A stretch of DNA of 64,000 nucleotides from an uncultured Pseudomonadota bacterium (GTDB lineage: Bacteria > Myxococcota_A > UBA796 > JAFGLY01): assembly GCA_937912125.1 (NCBI GenBank), contig CALDOK010000389.1, forward strand, positions 1 to 64,000, given 5' to 3'. The first letter of the stretch is position 1; every line of letters begins with the position of its first letter. The notes beneath the pieces are model-generated. The model was given only the letters and a program-made list of their open reading frames with translations. It had not been told where the DNA came from and searched no databases. The translations under genes and the position numbers were made by a program. This document shows, piece after piece, positions 19,868 to 27,892 of the stretch.

Positions 19868-22339
19868 ATGCGCGCCTCCTGCCTCCTCCTGCTCCTCCCC
19901 TTGGCCTTGCTGGGCTGTCCTCCAGACGACAAGGACGACACGGCCCCTCCCGAGGGCGACACCGACACCGACACCGATGCGGACGGTGACACCGACGCGG
20001 ACACCGACACCGACACCGACACCGACATCACCGGCGACTGGACCCCGGGTCCGGCCCTGCCGGACTGCACCCCGCAGGCTGGCGATGGCGATCTGGTGGC
20101 CCTGGTGGGCGTGGTGCTGGCTCCCGAGGGCCCCATCGCGGGCTCGGTGGTCTACTCCCGGTCCTCCGGCGAGATCGAGTGCGTGGGCGAGGCCTGCGAC
20201 CACAGCACGGCCGAGGTGCTGTGTACCCAGGGTGTCATCTCCCCGGGCCTGGTGGATCCCCACAACCACCTGCAGTACAACCTGATCGGCCCCTGGCGGC
20301 ACGACGGGCTCTTCGTGGATCGCTACGACTGGCAGAGCGACTACGACTACTACGACTACGGCGACGCCTACGACGCGGTCAGCGACGACTACAACTGCGA
20401 GGTCATGAAGTGGGCCGAGCTGCGCGAGCTGGCCGGCGGCACCACCTCGGCCATCGGCGCCTACGGTAGCTCCTGCATCGACGTGCTGATCCGCAACCTC
20501 GACGAGGACAGCGCGTCCCACTACATCAGCGGCTACGAGTCCTACTACACGGCCTCGAACGTCACCTCCAAGTGGGAGGACCCCGAGGACGGCGCCCAGT
20601 ACACCGAGTACCTCGAGACCGGCTACTACGACTCCGTGCTCGCTCATGTGGCCGAGGGGGTCGAGGGCACCACCACCAACGAGATCGAGCACATGTTCGA
20701 CATCGGCCTGGCGGGCCCTGGCGTGGGCTTCATCCACGCCACCGACGCCACCACGGGCCAGCTGGCGCGCATGGCGGTCGAGGGCACCACCATCATCTGG
20801 TCGCCGCGCTCGAACCTGGATCTCTACGCCTGGACCACCCCGGTGGACATCGCCATGCGCATGGGGGTCCCCGTGGCCCTGAGCCCCGACTGGACCTGGT
20901 CCGGCGAGGCCCACCAGGCCAAGGAGATGAGCTGCGCCTGGGACTGGTTCGACAGCCGCAGCGCGGGCATCAGCGACGTGAAGCTGTGGGAGATGGGCAC
21001 CACCGACGCGGCCCGGGCCGTGGGGCTGGACGGCGTGATCGGCACCCTGGCCGAGGGCACCCTGGCCGACATCGCGGTCTTCGCCTACAGCGCCTTCCCG
21101 TACCAGGCCATCATCCGCGCCGAGGGAGAGGACACCTGGCTCACGGTCATCGACGGCGACGCCCTGTTCGGGCTGCCCGAGCTGGTGGAGCCCATCGCCA
21201 GCAACCCCAGCTGGTGCGAAGCGGTGGACGCCTGCGGCGAAGAGCGCACCCTGTGTGTGCAGGCGGCCTCGAGCGGCGACGATGCCCAGACCTACCAGGA
21301 CCTCGAGGACATCCTGCGCCAGGCCCTGGACGCCCAGTCCGTGCCCAGCGGCCTCGAGTACTCCAAGGAGCTGTTCCCCGTCTTCATCTGTGAGGACACC
21401 GACGATCGCCCCAGCTGCGACTACGGCGAGGCCACCGCGGACGACGCGGACGGTGACGGCGTGGCCGACGGCGACGACCTCTGCCCGGACACCTGGGACC
21501 CCAAGCAGCTGGACTGGGACGACGACGGCGTGGGCGACGCCTGTGACCCCTGCCCCCTGGCCCCCGAGGTCCAGAGCTGCGACCACGACCCCGCGGACAT
21601 GGACGGTGACGGCTACGCCAACGACGTGGACGACTGCCCCTGGAACCACGACCCCGAGCAGGCCGATGGCGACGGTGACGGCCACGGCGACGCCTGCGAC
21701 ATCTGCCCCGAGGACTACAACCCCGGCGACGCCGGCTGCCCCATGGGCCTGCGGCAGCTGTCGGACGAGAGCGATCCCGACCACCCCGCCGAGGGCACCG
21801 CGGTGACCGTGGCCGATCTGGTGGTCACGGGCGTGACCTCCTCCGGCTTCTACGTGCAGGACCCCACGGCCACCGAGTACGGCGGCTGCTACGTCTACAT
21901 GGGCTCCACCCCTTCGGTCTCGCCCGGCGACGAGGTCACCATCAGTGGCGAGTACATGGAGTACTACGAGCTGTGCGAGGTGGCCGACGCCACGGTGGAG
22001 ATCACCGGCGACCTGGACATGCCCACCCCCATCACGGTCTCAGCCTGTGACATCGCCACCGGCGGCGCCGACGGCGAGCGCTACGAGTCCATGCTCATGC
22101 GGGTCGAGGGCGTGACGGTGACCAGCGCGAACCCCGACGGCTCGAGCGACTATGGGGAGCTGGAGGTCGAGGGCTGCCTGCGGGTGGACGACCAGCTCTT
22201 CGAGGGCCTGACCGAGCCGGACGAGACCGGCGCGAGCTACCGGGACCTGGGGCGGAGCTACAGCTTCATCCAGGGCGTGCTGGGCTTCGGCTACAGCAAC
22301 TTCAAGCTCGAGCCGCGGGATGTGGACGACCTGATGTAG
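19868..22339 (+). CDS. Amidohydrolase-family lipoprotein with TSP3-like repeats and C-terminal OB-like domain
   Basis: 823 aa. Signal peptide and lipobox LLGC, then PPDDKDDTAPP and an Asp-Thr/Ala linker of about 26 residues. The amidohydrolase domain spans about 70-430: GVISPGLVDPHNHLQYN (HxH metal motif), GVGFIHATDATTGQLARM, and ALSPDWTWSG (late Asp), as in TRZ/ATZ-type hydrolases and imidazolonepropionase relatives. Next come thrombospondin type 3-like repeats (DADGDGVADGDDLCPDTWD; DDDGVGDACD). The C-terminal domain (VTGVTSSGFYVQDP...) looks like OB-fold modules seen in extracellular nucleases. Only a weak ribosome binding site is visible. A surface-tethered amidohydrolase is unusual; its substrate is unknown. 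Confidence 0.8.
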   Translation: MRASCLLLLLPLALLGCPPDDKDDTAPPEGDTDTDTDADGDTDADTDTDTDTDITGDWTPGPALPDCTPQAGDGDLVALVGVVLAPEGPIAGSVVYSRSSGEIECVGEACDHSTAEVLCTQGVISPGLVDPHNHLQYNLIGPWRHDGLFVDRYDWQSDYDYYDYGDAYDAVSDDYNCEVMKWAELRELAGGTTSAIGAYGSSCIDVLIRNLDEDSASHYISGYESYYTASNVTSKWEDPEDGAQYTEYLETGYYDSVLAHVAEGVEGTTTNEIEHMFDIGLAGPGVGFIHATDATTGQLARMAVEGTTIIWSPRSNLDLYAWTTPVDIAMRMGVPVALSPDWTWSGEAHQAKEMSCAWDWFDSRSAGISDVKLWEMGTTDAARAVGLDGVIGTLAEGTLADIAVFAYSAFPYQAIIRAEGEDTWLTVIDGDALFGLPELVEPIASNPSWCEAVDACGEERTLCVQAASSGDDAQTYQDLEDILRQALDAQSVPSGLEYSKELFPVFICEDTDDRPSCDYGEATADDADGDGVADGDDLCPDTWDPKQLDWDDDGVGDACDPCPLAPEVQSCDHDPADMDGDGYANDVDDCPWNHDPEQADGDGDGHGDACDICPEDYNPGDAGCPMGLRQLSDESDPDHPAEGTAVTVADLVVTGVTSSGFYVQDPTATEYGGCYVYMGSTPSVSPGDEVTISGEYMEYYELCEVADATVEITGDLDMPTPITVSACDIATGGADGERYESMLMRVEGVTVTSANPDGSSDYGELEVEGCLRVDDQLFEGLTEPDETGASYRDLGRSYSFIQGVLGFGYSNFKLEPRDVDDLM
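19958..20026 (+). repeat. GACACC/GACGCG hexamer tract in amidohydrolase linker
   Basis: Hexamers of the type GAC-ACC, GAT-GCG and GAC-GCG code a DTDTDTDADGDTDADT-type linker directly after the lipoprotein N-terminus. Same design as 1-97 and 39321-39440. Confidence 0.8.
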
Positions 22340-22459
22340 GCGCGGGAGCGAGGGCGACTCGGCAGGGACGCCCCACAGCGCTTCCTGGACCTGGAATGAG
22401 CCGACGGACGAGGGGTGATCACCGCCCGGTGCCTTCACACCCCAGACCCCCGTCGCCTC

Positions 22460-24043
22460 CTATCCGCAGGTGTCGGTGGTCCAGAAGTAGATCGTGACGG
22501 TGGACCCGAAGCCCGGACGGGATTCCTCATCCATGACCACAGCGTTCGAGTCTTCGTCGTAGGACCAGCCCTCGGTCAGGGTGACGCCGTCGACGGTGAC
22601 CTCGATGCTGTAGTCGATCGGGGTCCCCTCGAGCTGGAAGATGCCATCGGGCCCGTCGATGCAGGCCACGGCGAGCTCGGTCATGTGGCTGGTCCAGTCC
22701 GATGCACAGATGCTGAGGAACACGCCGCCCGTCTCGGCCACGGCCTGGTCGTAGTCTACGAAGGGCTCCGCGCCACTGCAGCCCGAGGGGACTGGCCCCG
22801 CGATGGCGTGGAACACCACATCTTCATCGTCGTCCTTGAACGCCCTGGCGTCGCTGACCCAGGAGCTCCAGTACCCTCCGCTCTGCTCCATGTCGCGCTG
22901 GATGGTGATGAGGTTGAGGCGAGAGTCGGCCCACTCCTCGTCCTCGAACAGCCAGTCGCTGTTTGTGTCGATGGCGGCCAGCAAGGTGATGAAGTTCGCG
23001 TCGTTGTCTCCACCGCGGTCCCCCCGCGAGAGCATCAACAGGGCGGCTTCTGTGGCCTCGGCGGCGGTGAAGGTCTCGTCGATGTAGTCTTGGCGGCCGT
23101 CCACCACCCCCGTGGTGGCCCAGACAAAGCCGGCGCGGAAGGTGGCGTTGTTGTCCAGCAGTGTCTGGAAGAAGGTTGGCAGCGAAGCCACCAGGAGCCC
23201 CGAGAACTGGTCCTCGCTGGAACCCGGTATGGCTGTGTTGTTGACATCCACGATGATCGTCGAGACGGCCTGCTCGCCGATGTCGAAGGTCAGGGTGCGT
23301 TCCTCGCCGACCACGCCGGTGCCCTGCAGCTGGGTGCCGACCACGCCCGCGTCCGTCTCGAACGACAGCTCGCTGGAGACCCACCCGGGTTCTTCGGGCT
23401 CGAAGCCCACCCGCTGATCGTGGCTCTCGAAGGGTTCGAGCACCCACGGCAGGTCGGTGGGCATATACCTGACGAAACCCTCCGCCCTCTGCAGGTTGAC
23501 CGCGTCGACCTGCATGGTGGCATTGCCCGTGTTGGTCAGGGTCACCAGGAGATCGTCCGCGCAGCCGACGCCGACATCCCCAAAGTCGTAGGAGGAAGTG
23601 GAGATGGTGGCGGCCGGTCCCAGCGCCGTGCCGCTCACCGGGACCGTCACCGGCTGGGCTTCGTCGGCAGAGACGCCGACAGCGAAGGACAGCGCGGAGG
23701 CGAGCGTCCCTGGCTCGTCCGGAGTCCACACCACGTCGAAGGAGGTCGTGGCCCCCGGAACCAGCACGCACGCTTCTTGGAGCGACACCTCGAGCTTGTC
23801 TTCGCTGGCGCCGAGCAGGTCGAACACCTGCAGGTCCTGATCTCCCGTGTTGATCAGCGCGATCGAGGCCTGCAATGGCAGATCCACCGGGGTGTCGCCC
23901 AGGGCCAGTGAGGTGGGCTGGATGGACCACTGAACCACACCAGGGTCCGGCTCACTCACCGCGGCGGTGTCCAACAGTCTGGGCTCCTGGATCGGGACGC
24001 ACCCGATGAGCCACAGGAAGACAAGCGGGCTGGCCCAATTCAT
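22460..24043 (-). CDS. vWA-like lipoprotein with degenerate MIDAS
   Basis: 527 aa from the ATG at 24043 (GGAGG five bases upstream; the ATG at 24058 is less likely). Lipobox WLIGC. Two ASH/HYDIN-like domains lie at about 38-140 and 145-245 (YDFGDVGVGCADDLLVTLTN). A vWA-type fold follows in which the expected D-x-S-x-S is VDVNNTA (Asp266, Asn268, Thr270). The shared C-terminal module GGVFLSICASDW and EGWSYDEDSNAV matches the vWA gene at 15331-17751, so the two are paralogues. Loss of the MIDAS serines suggests altered or lost metal-dependent binding. It converges with the amidohydrolase gene and diverges from the cyclase gene. Confidence 0.78.
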   Translation of the reverse strand: MNWASPLVFLWLIGCVPIQEPRLLDTAAVSEPDPGVVQWSIQPTSLALGDTPVDLPLQASIALINTGDQDLQVFDLLGASEDKLEVSLQEACVLVPGATTSFDVVWTPDEPGTLASALSFAVGVSADEAQPVTVPVSGTALGPAATISTSSYDFGDVGVGCADDLLVTLTNTGNATMQVDAVNLQRAEGFVRYMPTDLPWVLEPFESHDQRVGFEPEEPGWVSSELSFETDAGVVGTQLQGTGVVGEERTLTFDIGEQAVSTIIVDVNNTAIPGSSEDQFSGLLVASLPTFFQTLLDNNATFRAGFVWATTGVVDGRQDYIDETFTAAEATEAALLMLSRGDRGGDNDANFITLLAAIDTNSDWLFEDEEWADSRLNLITIQRDMEQSGGYWSSWVSDARAFKDDDEDVVFHAIAGPVPSGCSGAEPFVDYDQAVAETGGVFLSICASDWTSHMTELAVACIDGPDGIFQLEGTPIDYSIEVTVDGVTLTEGWSYDEDSNAVVMDEESRPGFGSTVTIYFWTTDTCG

Positions 24044-24420
24044 CGTCGCCTCCACCACATCGCCTCCACATTACCGTCAAGTCGTGTGGGACACAAGCCC
24101 TTTTCAACCTCCACTTCGGTGCGCTGCACTCAGTGCGGCGTGAGCCCTCGACAGGTGGCCCAGGGTGGCCTGTTGGACCTTGTCCTCCAGCTCGATGGCG
24201 ACACCGGTGCTGGAGTTGTGACCGGGCCCCGACGACTGCCGCCACTGACTCGTCCCTCGAAGGTCCACCGGACCTCCGAGCCCCCGCGCCCTGTTGGCGC
24301 GCCGGACCTGCGGCTGGTCCACTCGGGCCGGGTCACCGTCACCCCGCCACGGCCGAGCACGGTGGCTCCTGCGCGAATGCAGGACGCGATAGGTGGCCGG
24401 CCCTGGAGGCCAAGAACGCC
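24044..24420. other. Divergent intergenic region, 377 bases
   Basis: Between the vWA-like lipoprotein (minus) and the cyclase (plus). Frames are open on both strands but show no signal peptide, domain or ribosome binding site, so I treat it as non-coding. It holds two small perfect inverted repeats: AGGTCC-ACC-GGACCT (24261-24275) and TCCTGC-N6-GCAGGA (24367-24384). Either could be regulatory, or chance in GC-rich DNA. Confidence 0.5.
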
Positions 24421-26547
24421 GTGACAACTCCCCGCCCGCCCTGGCGTCCCAGCTTGCGGCTCGTGATCGGCCTGGTGTTGGCCGGCATGGTCACGCTCAC
24501 GGCCACGGCCATCATCTGGACCTCCCACCTGCGCTCGGCCCGCACGGTGGTGCAGGTCAGCGAGGATCTCATCCTGCAGGCGGCGCAGACCTCGCGGGAT
24601 CAGGTGCAGGCCTTCCTGGACACTCCCCGCGGGGTGGCCCGGCTGCTGCAGGCCGAGGCCGCCAGCGGCAGCCTCGATCCCGCCTCCACGTCCGGCCTCG
24701 AGGCCCACTTCTTCGACCTGTTGGCGGTCTACCCCGACATCTCCATGCTCAACTGGGGCACGGAGCTGGGTGACTTCATGATGGTCAAGCGCCGGGCTGA
24801 CGGCGCCCTGTGGACCAAGCTGGTGCAGCGCAGCGGCCTGGACGAGCCCCAGGTGCGCTGGGCCCAGCGCGCGGTGGGCGCTGGGGTGCAGCAGGTGCTG
24901 GCCATGGAGTCCGATCCTCAGGATCGTTACGATCCCCGCGGCCGCCCCTGGTACCAGGGCGCCCAGGCGGCAGAGGACCTGTTCTGGAGCGACGTCTACG
25001 TCTTCTGGTCGGATCGCGCTCCCGGCCTCACCCTGGCCGTGCCCCACAGCGACGCCGGCGCCCTGGTGGGCGTGTTCGGGGTGGACATCAACCTCGAGCA
25101 GCTGTCGGGCTACCTGGCCGAGCTGCAGGTGAGCGAGCACGGCCTGGCCTTCGCCCTGGACCGCCGCGGTCGCCTGGTGGCCGCCCAGGACCCCCACGAC
25201 CAGCTGGCCTCCAGCGGGACCGGGGCCGACGAGCAGCTCTCCCTGCGCAGCGCCGCCGACAGCGCCACCCCCGAGATCGCGGCCCTGGCCCACACCGTCG
25301 AGCTGGCGGCCTGGCTCGAGGGCGGGCCCATCCCAGACGGCTCCCTGCGCTTCGACTTCGAGGGGCAGCCCTACCTGGCCGCCGTGGTGCCCCTGGGGCT
25401 GGACCCCGAGCGGGACTGGGTGATCTGCGTGGCGGCGCCTGCCTCGGACTTCATGGCCCAGGTGCGCCAGGCCGACATCCGCAACGTCCAGGTGGGGGCG
25501 CTGCTCACCCTGTTGGCCCTGCTGGTCAGCCTGGTGGTGTCTCGCTGGATCGGCCACGCCCTCGAGGGCCTGGTGCGGGAGAGCGGCCGCATCCGCGACC
25601 TGCGCTTCGAGGCCGCGCCCACCGTGCGCCCGCCCTTCCGGGAGCTGGCCGAGGTTGTGGATGCCTTCGAGCGCATGAAGGTGGGCCTGCGCAGCTTCCA
25701 GCTCTACCTGCCCATCAAGCTGGTGCGGCAGCTGCTCGAGCGCCAGGCCGAGCCCAGGCTGGGGGGAGAGACCCGCGAGGTCACCATCTACTTCTCCGAC
25801 ATCGCTGGCTTCACGCCCATCACCGAGTCCCTGGGCCCCATGCTCATGGCGGAGCGCCTGGGGGAGTACCTGGCCGCGGTCTCCGCCTGCATCCAGGACC
25901 GGGAGGGCACGGTGGTGCAGTACGTGGGCGACGAGGTCATGGCCTTCTGGGGCGCGCCCCTGGAGGTGCCCCGGCATGTGGAGCGGGCCTGCGACGCTGC
26001 CCTGGCGGTCCAGGAGCGGCTCGCCTCGCTGTGGGACTTCGACGCCGACCACCCCGCCATGCCCACCCGGGTGGGCCTGCACACCGAGCGGGTGGCCGTG
26101 GGCCACTTCGGCTCGAGCGACCGCATGTACTACGGCGCCATCGGTGACGGCGTGGTGCTGGCCAGCCGGCTCGAGGGCCTCAACAAGCTCTATGGCACCA
26201 CCATCCTGGTCAGCGAGACCACGGCGATCCGGGTCCTCGAGCTCTTCGCCCTGCGGCGGCTGGACCGGGTGACGGTCAAGGGGCGGGTGCAGCCCACCGT
26301 GATCTACGAGCTGCTGGGCCGGCGGGGCTCGGTGGACGATGCCACCCTGGACTTCGCCCGGCGCTACGAGGCCGCGGTGGACCTGTACCTGGCGGGGGAG
26401 TGGGCCCCGGCGGTCGAGGCCTTCGACGCCCTGCGCCGGGAGCGCCCGGACGACGGCGCCACCCGCGCCCTGCTGGCCCGCTGCATCGCGTTCCTGGCGG
26501 ATCCTCCCGAGGACTGGGGTGGCTTCTACGCGGTGACGGTCAAGTAG
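24421..26547 (+). CDS. Class III adenylate/guanylate cyclase with Cache and HAMP domains
   Basis: 708 aa from GTG 24421 (GGAGG 11 bases upstream); the in-frame upstream extension is not protein-like. TM1 is at about 14-34 and an extracytoplasmic dCache-like sensor at about 40-345 (RPWYQGAQ, VFGVDINLEQLSGYL). TM2 (LLTLLALLVSLVV) and HAMP come next. The cyclase domain carries TIYFSDIAGFTPI (first metal Asp), VQYVGDEVMAFWGAP (second metal Asp), GLHTERVAVGHFGS and YGAIGDGVVLASRLEG. It converts ATP (or GTP) to the cyclic nucleotide after sensing an external ligand. A 160-residue C-terminal extension is partly helical. A lipoprotein gene starts 55 bases downstream. Confidence 0.92.
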   Translation: MTTPRPPWRPSLRLVIGLVLAGMVTLTATAIIWTSHLRSARTVVQVSEDLILQAAQTSRDQVQAFLDTPRGVARLLQAEAASGSLDPASTSGLEAHFFDLLAVYPDISMLNWGTELGDFMMVKRRADGALWTKLVQRSGLDEPQVRWAQRAVGAGVQQVLAMESDPQDRYDPRGRPWYQGAQAAEDLFWSDVYVFWSDRAPGLTLAVPHSDAGALVGVFGVDINLEQLSGYLAELQVSEHGLAFALDRRGRLVAAQDPHDQLASSGTGADEQLSLRSAADSATPEIAALAHTVELAAWLEGGPIPDGSLRFDFEGQPYLAAVVPLGLDPERDWVICVAAPASDFMAQVRQADIRNVQVGALLTLLALLVSLVVSRWIGHALEGLVRESGRIRDLRFEAAPTVRPPFRELAEVVDAFERMKVGLRSFQLYLPIKLVRQLLERQAEPRLGGETREVTIYFSDIAGFTPITESLGPMLMAERLGEYLAAVSACIQDREGTVVQYVGDEVMAFWGAPLEVPRHVERACDAALAVQERLASLWDFDADHPAMPTRVGLHTERVAVGHFGSSDRMYYGAIGDGVVLASRLEGLNKLYGTTILVSETTAIRVLELFALRRLDRVTVKGRVQPTVIYELLGRRGSVDDATLDFARRYEAAVDLYLAGEWAPAVEAFDALRRERPDDGATRALLARCIAFLADPPEDWGGFYAVTVK

Positions 26548-26602
26548 CGGGTCGCGCCGGCGACTTCGAGGCATGATGGGGGAGCCTCGACCTGGAGCCC
26601 CC

Positions 26603-27883
26603 ATGCGCTTCGTCTCCCTCGCCCTGCTCATGCTCACCGGCTGCCCTGGCCCTGCGGACTCCGCGGACAGCGGCGGCCCCGCGGTGTTCGTGGACCTGTG
26701 GGGCGCTGTCACCGACCCCTACCTGGCCCTGGCCCCGGTGGACGGCGCTTGGGTGCTGCTGGACCTGGGGGACGAGCAGGTGGCCCTGCGCACCGGCTCC
26801 GACGGCAGCTTCTCCATGCCCGGGGTGCCCGGTGATGTGCCCATCAGCATCACCGTGGCCGCGGAGGACCACATGGCGGTCACCTATGCCGACCTGCGGC
26901 TGGCCGACGCCACCATGCCCCTGGACCTGCGCACCCACCTGCGGGACATCGGCAGCTACGCCACCGAGAGCATGACCATCAGCGGCACGGTCAGCGGCGC
27001 GCCGGTGGGCAGCTATGTGATGTTCTTCGGGCCCAGCGATGCCGACCTGGACGGCAGCTACCTGGACTATGTGCAGGTGGGCTCCACAGACCCCGTGGCC
27101 TTCGAGGTTCGGCCCGAGCTGGTGCTGCCTGGCAGCGACTACGCCCTGTCGGCCCTGGCCTTCGACGGCAGCAGCTGGGTGGTCCAGGCCGCAGCCGCGG
27201 GCGCCGTCGCCTGGGGCGGCAGCGAGACCCTCGACTTCGCGCTCGACCCTGGCGCTCTGCAGGACCTGGCGGTCACGGTGCCCAGCCCCAGCCTGGATGG
27301 CGGAGCGGTCACGGCCCTGGACGCGGACTACTGCGAGAGCCTGGCGGTGACCCAGCTGGGTGAGAGCATGAGCACCACCACCGGCTACAACCGGAGCTGC
27401 GACGGCGACGCGAGCGGCTTCGAGCTGGACCTGGGCTGGGTCCCGGTGGACGGGTTCACCGATCGCATCCAGCTGTACCTGTTCGACGACCTGAGCATCG
27501 GCACCTACGCCTTCGGATCCCTGCCCATCCCCTCTGGGGCCGCGAGCATGGAGATCAGCCTGCTGGACAGCCCCCTGCTCGACCACCACGACGATCTGGG
27601 CCAGGGCGGCGAGATCGGCTGGGAGCCGGTGGAGGGCGCCACCAGCGCTATGCTCTACGGCTACGACGCCGACGGCTCGTTGGCTTGGTACCTGTACCCG
27701 GGCACCGACCGGGCGAGCTTCACCTTCCCCCGCTTCCCCGCCGACTTCGACCCCACGGTGATCCTCGAGGGCGGCAGCTGGGCCGTGATCTCCCGTCACC
27801 TGGTGTACGGCGACGACGGCGCGCTGGATCAGCGCGAGGCCTATACCGGCAGCATCTCCCACGGTGGTCCGCTGTTCCTGTAG
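26603..27883 (+). CDS. Lipoprotein with carboxypeptidase-like beta domain, function unknown
   Basis: 426 aa from ATG 26603 (GGAG upstream). Signal peptide with lipobox LTGC, then PGPADSADSG. The region about 35-110 (GAWVLLDLGDEQVALRTGSDG, FSMPGVPGDVPISI) resembles carboxypeptidase-regulatory-like or Ig beta-sandwich modules. The rest is beta-rich with no catalytic motif I recognise. Its stop TAG overlaps the AGGAGG ribosome binding site of the C25 peptidase gene nine bases downstream, so the two are translated from one message. It may be a partner or surface tether of that peptidase (inference). Confidence 0.75.
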   Translation: MRFVSLALLMLTGCPGPADSADSGGPAVFVDLWGAVTDPYLALAPVDGAWVLLDLGDEQVALRTGSDGSFSMPGVPGDVPISITVAAEDHMAVTYADLRLADATMPLDLRTHLRDIGSYATESMTISGTVSGAPVGSYVMFFGPSDADLDGSYLDYVQVGSTDPVAFEVRPELVLPGSDYALSALAFDGSSWVVQAAAAGAVAWGGSETLDFALDPGALQDLAVTVPSPSLDGGAVTALDADYCESLAVTQLGESMSTTTGYNRSCDGDASGFELDLGWVPVDGFTDRIQLYLFDDLSIGTYAFGSLPIPSGAASMEISLLDSPLLDHHDDLGQGGEIGWEPVEGATSAMLYGYDADGSLAWYLYPGTDRASFTFPRFPADFDPTVILEGGSWAVISRHLVYGDDGALDQREAYTGSISHGGPLFL

Positions 27884-27892
27884 GAGGCGCCT

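Noticed and set aside
24086-24427. Small genes on either strand in the divergent gap
   Set aside because: Overlapping open frames on both strands, no ribosome site, no domain; best explained by GC bias.
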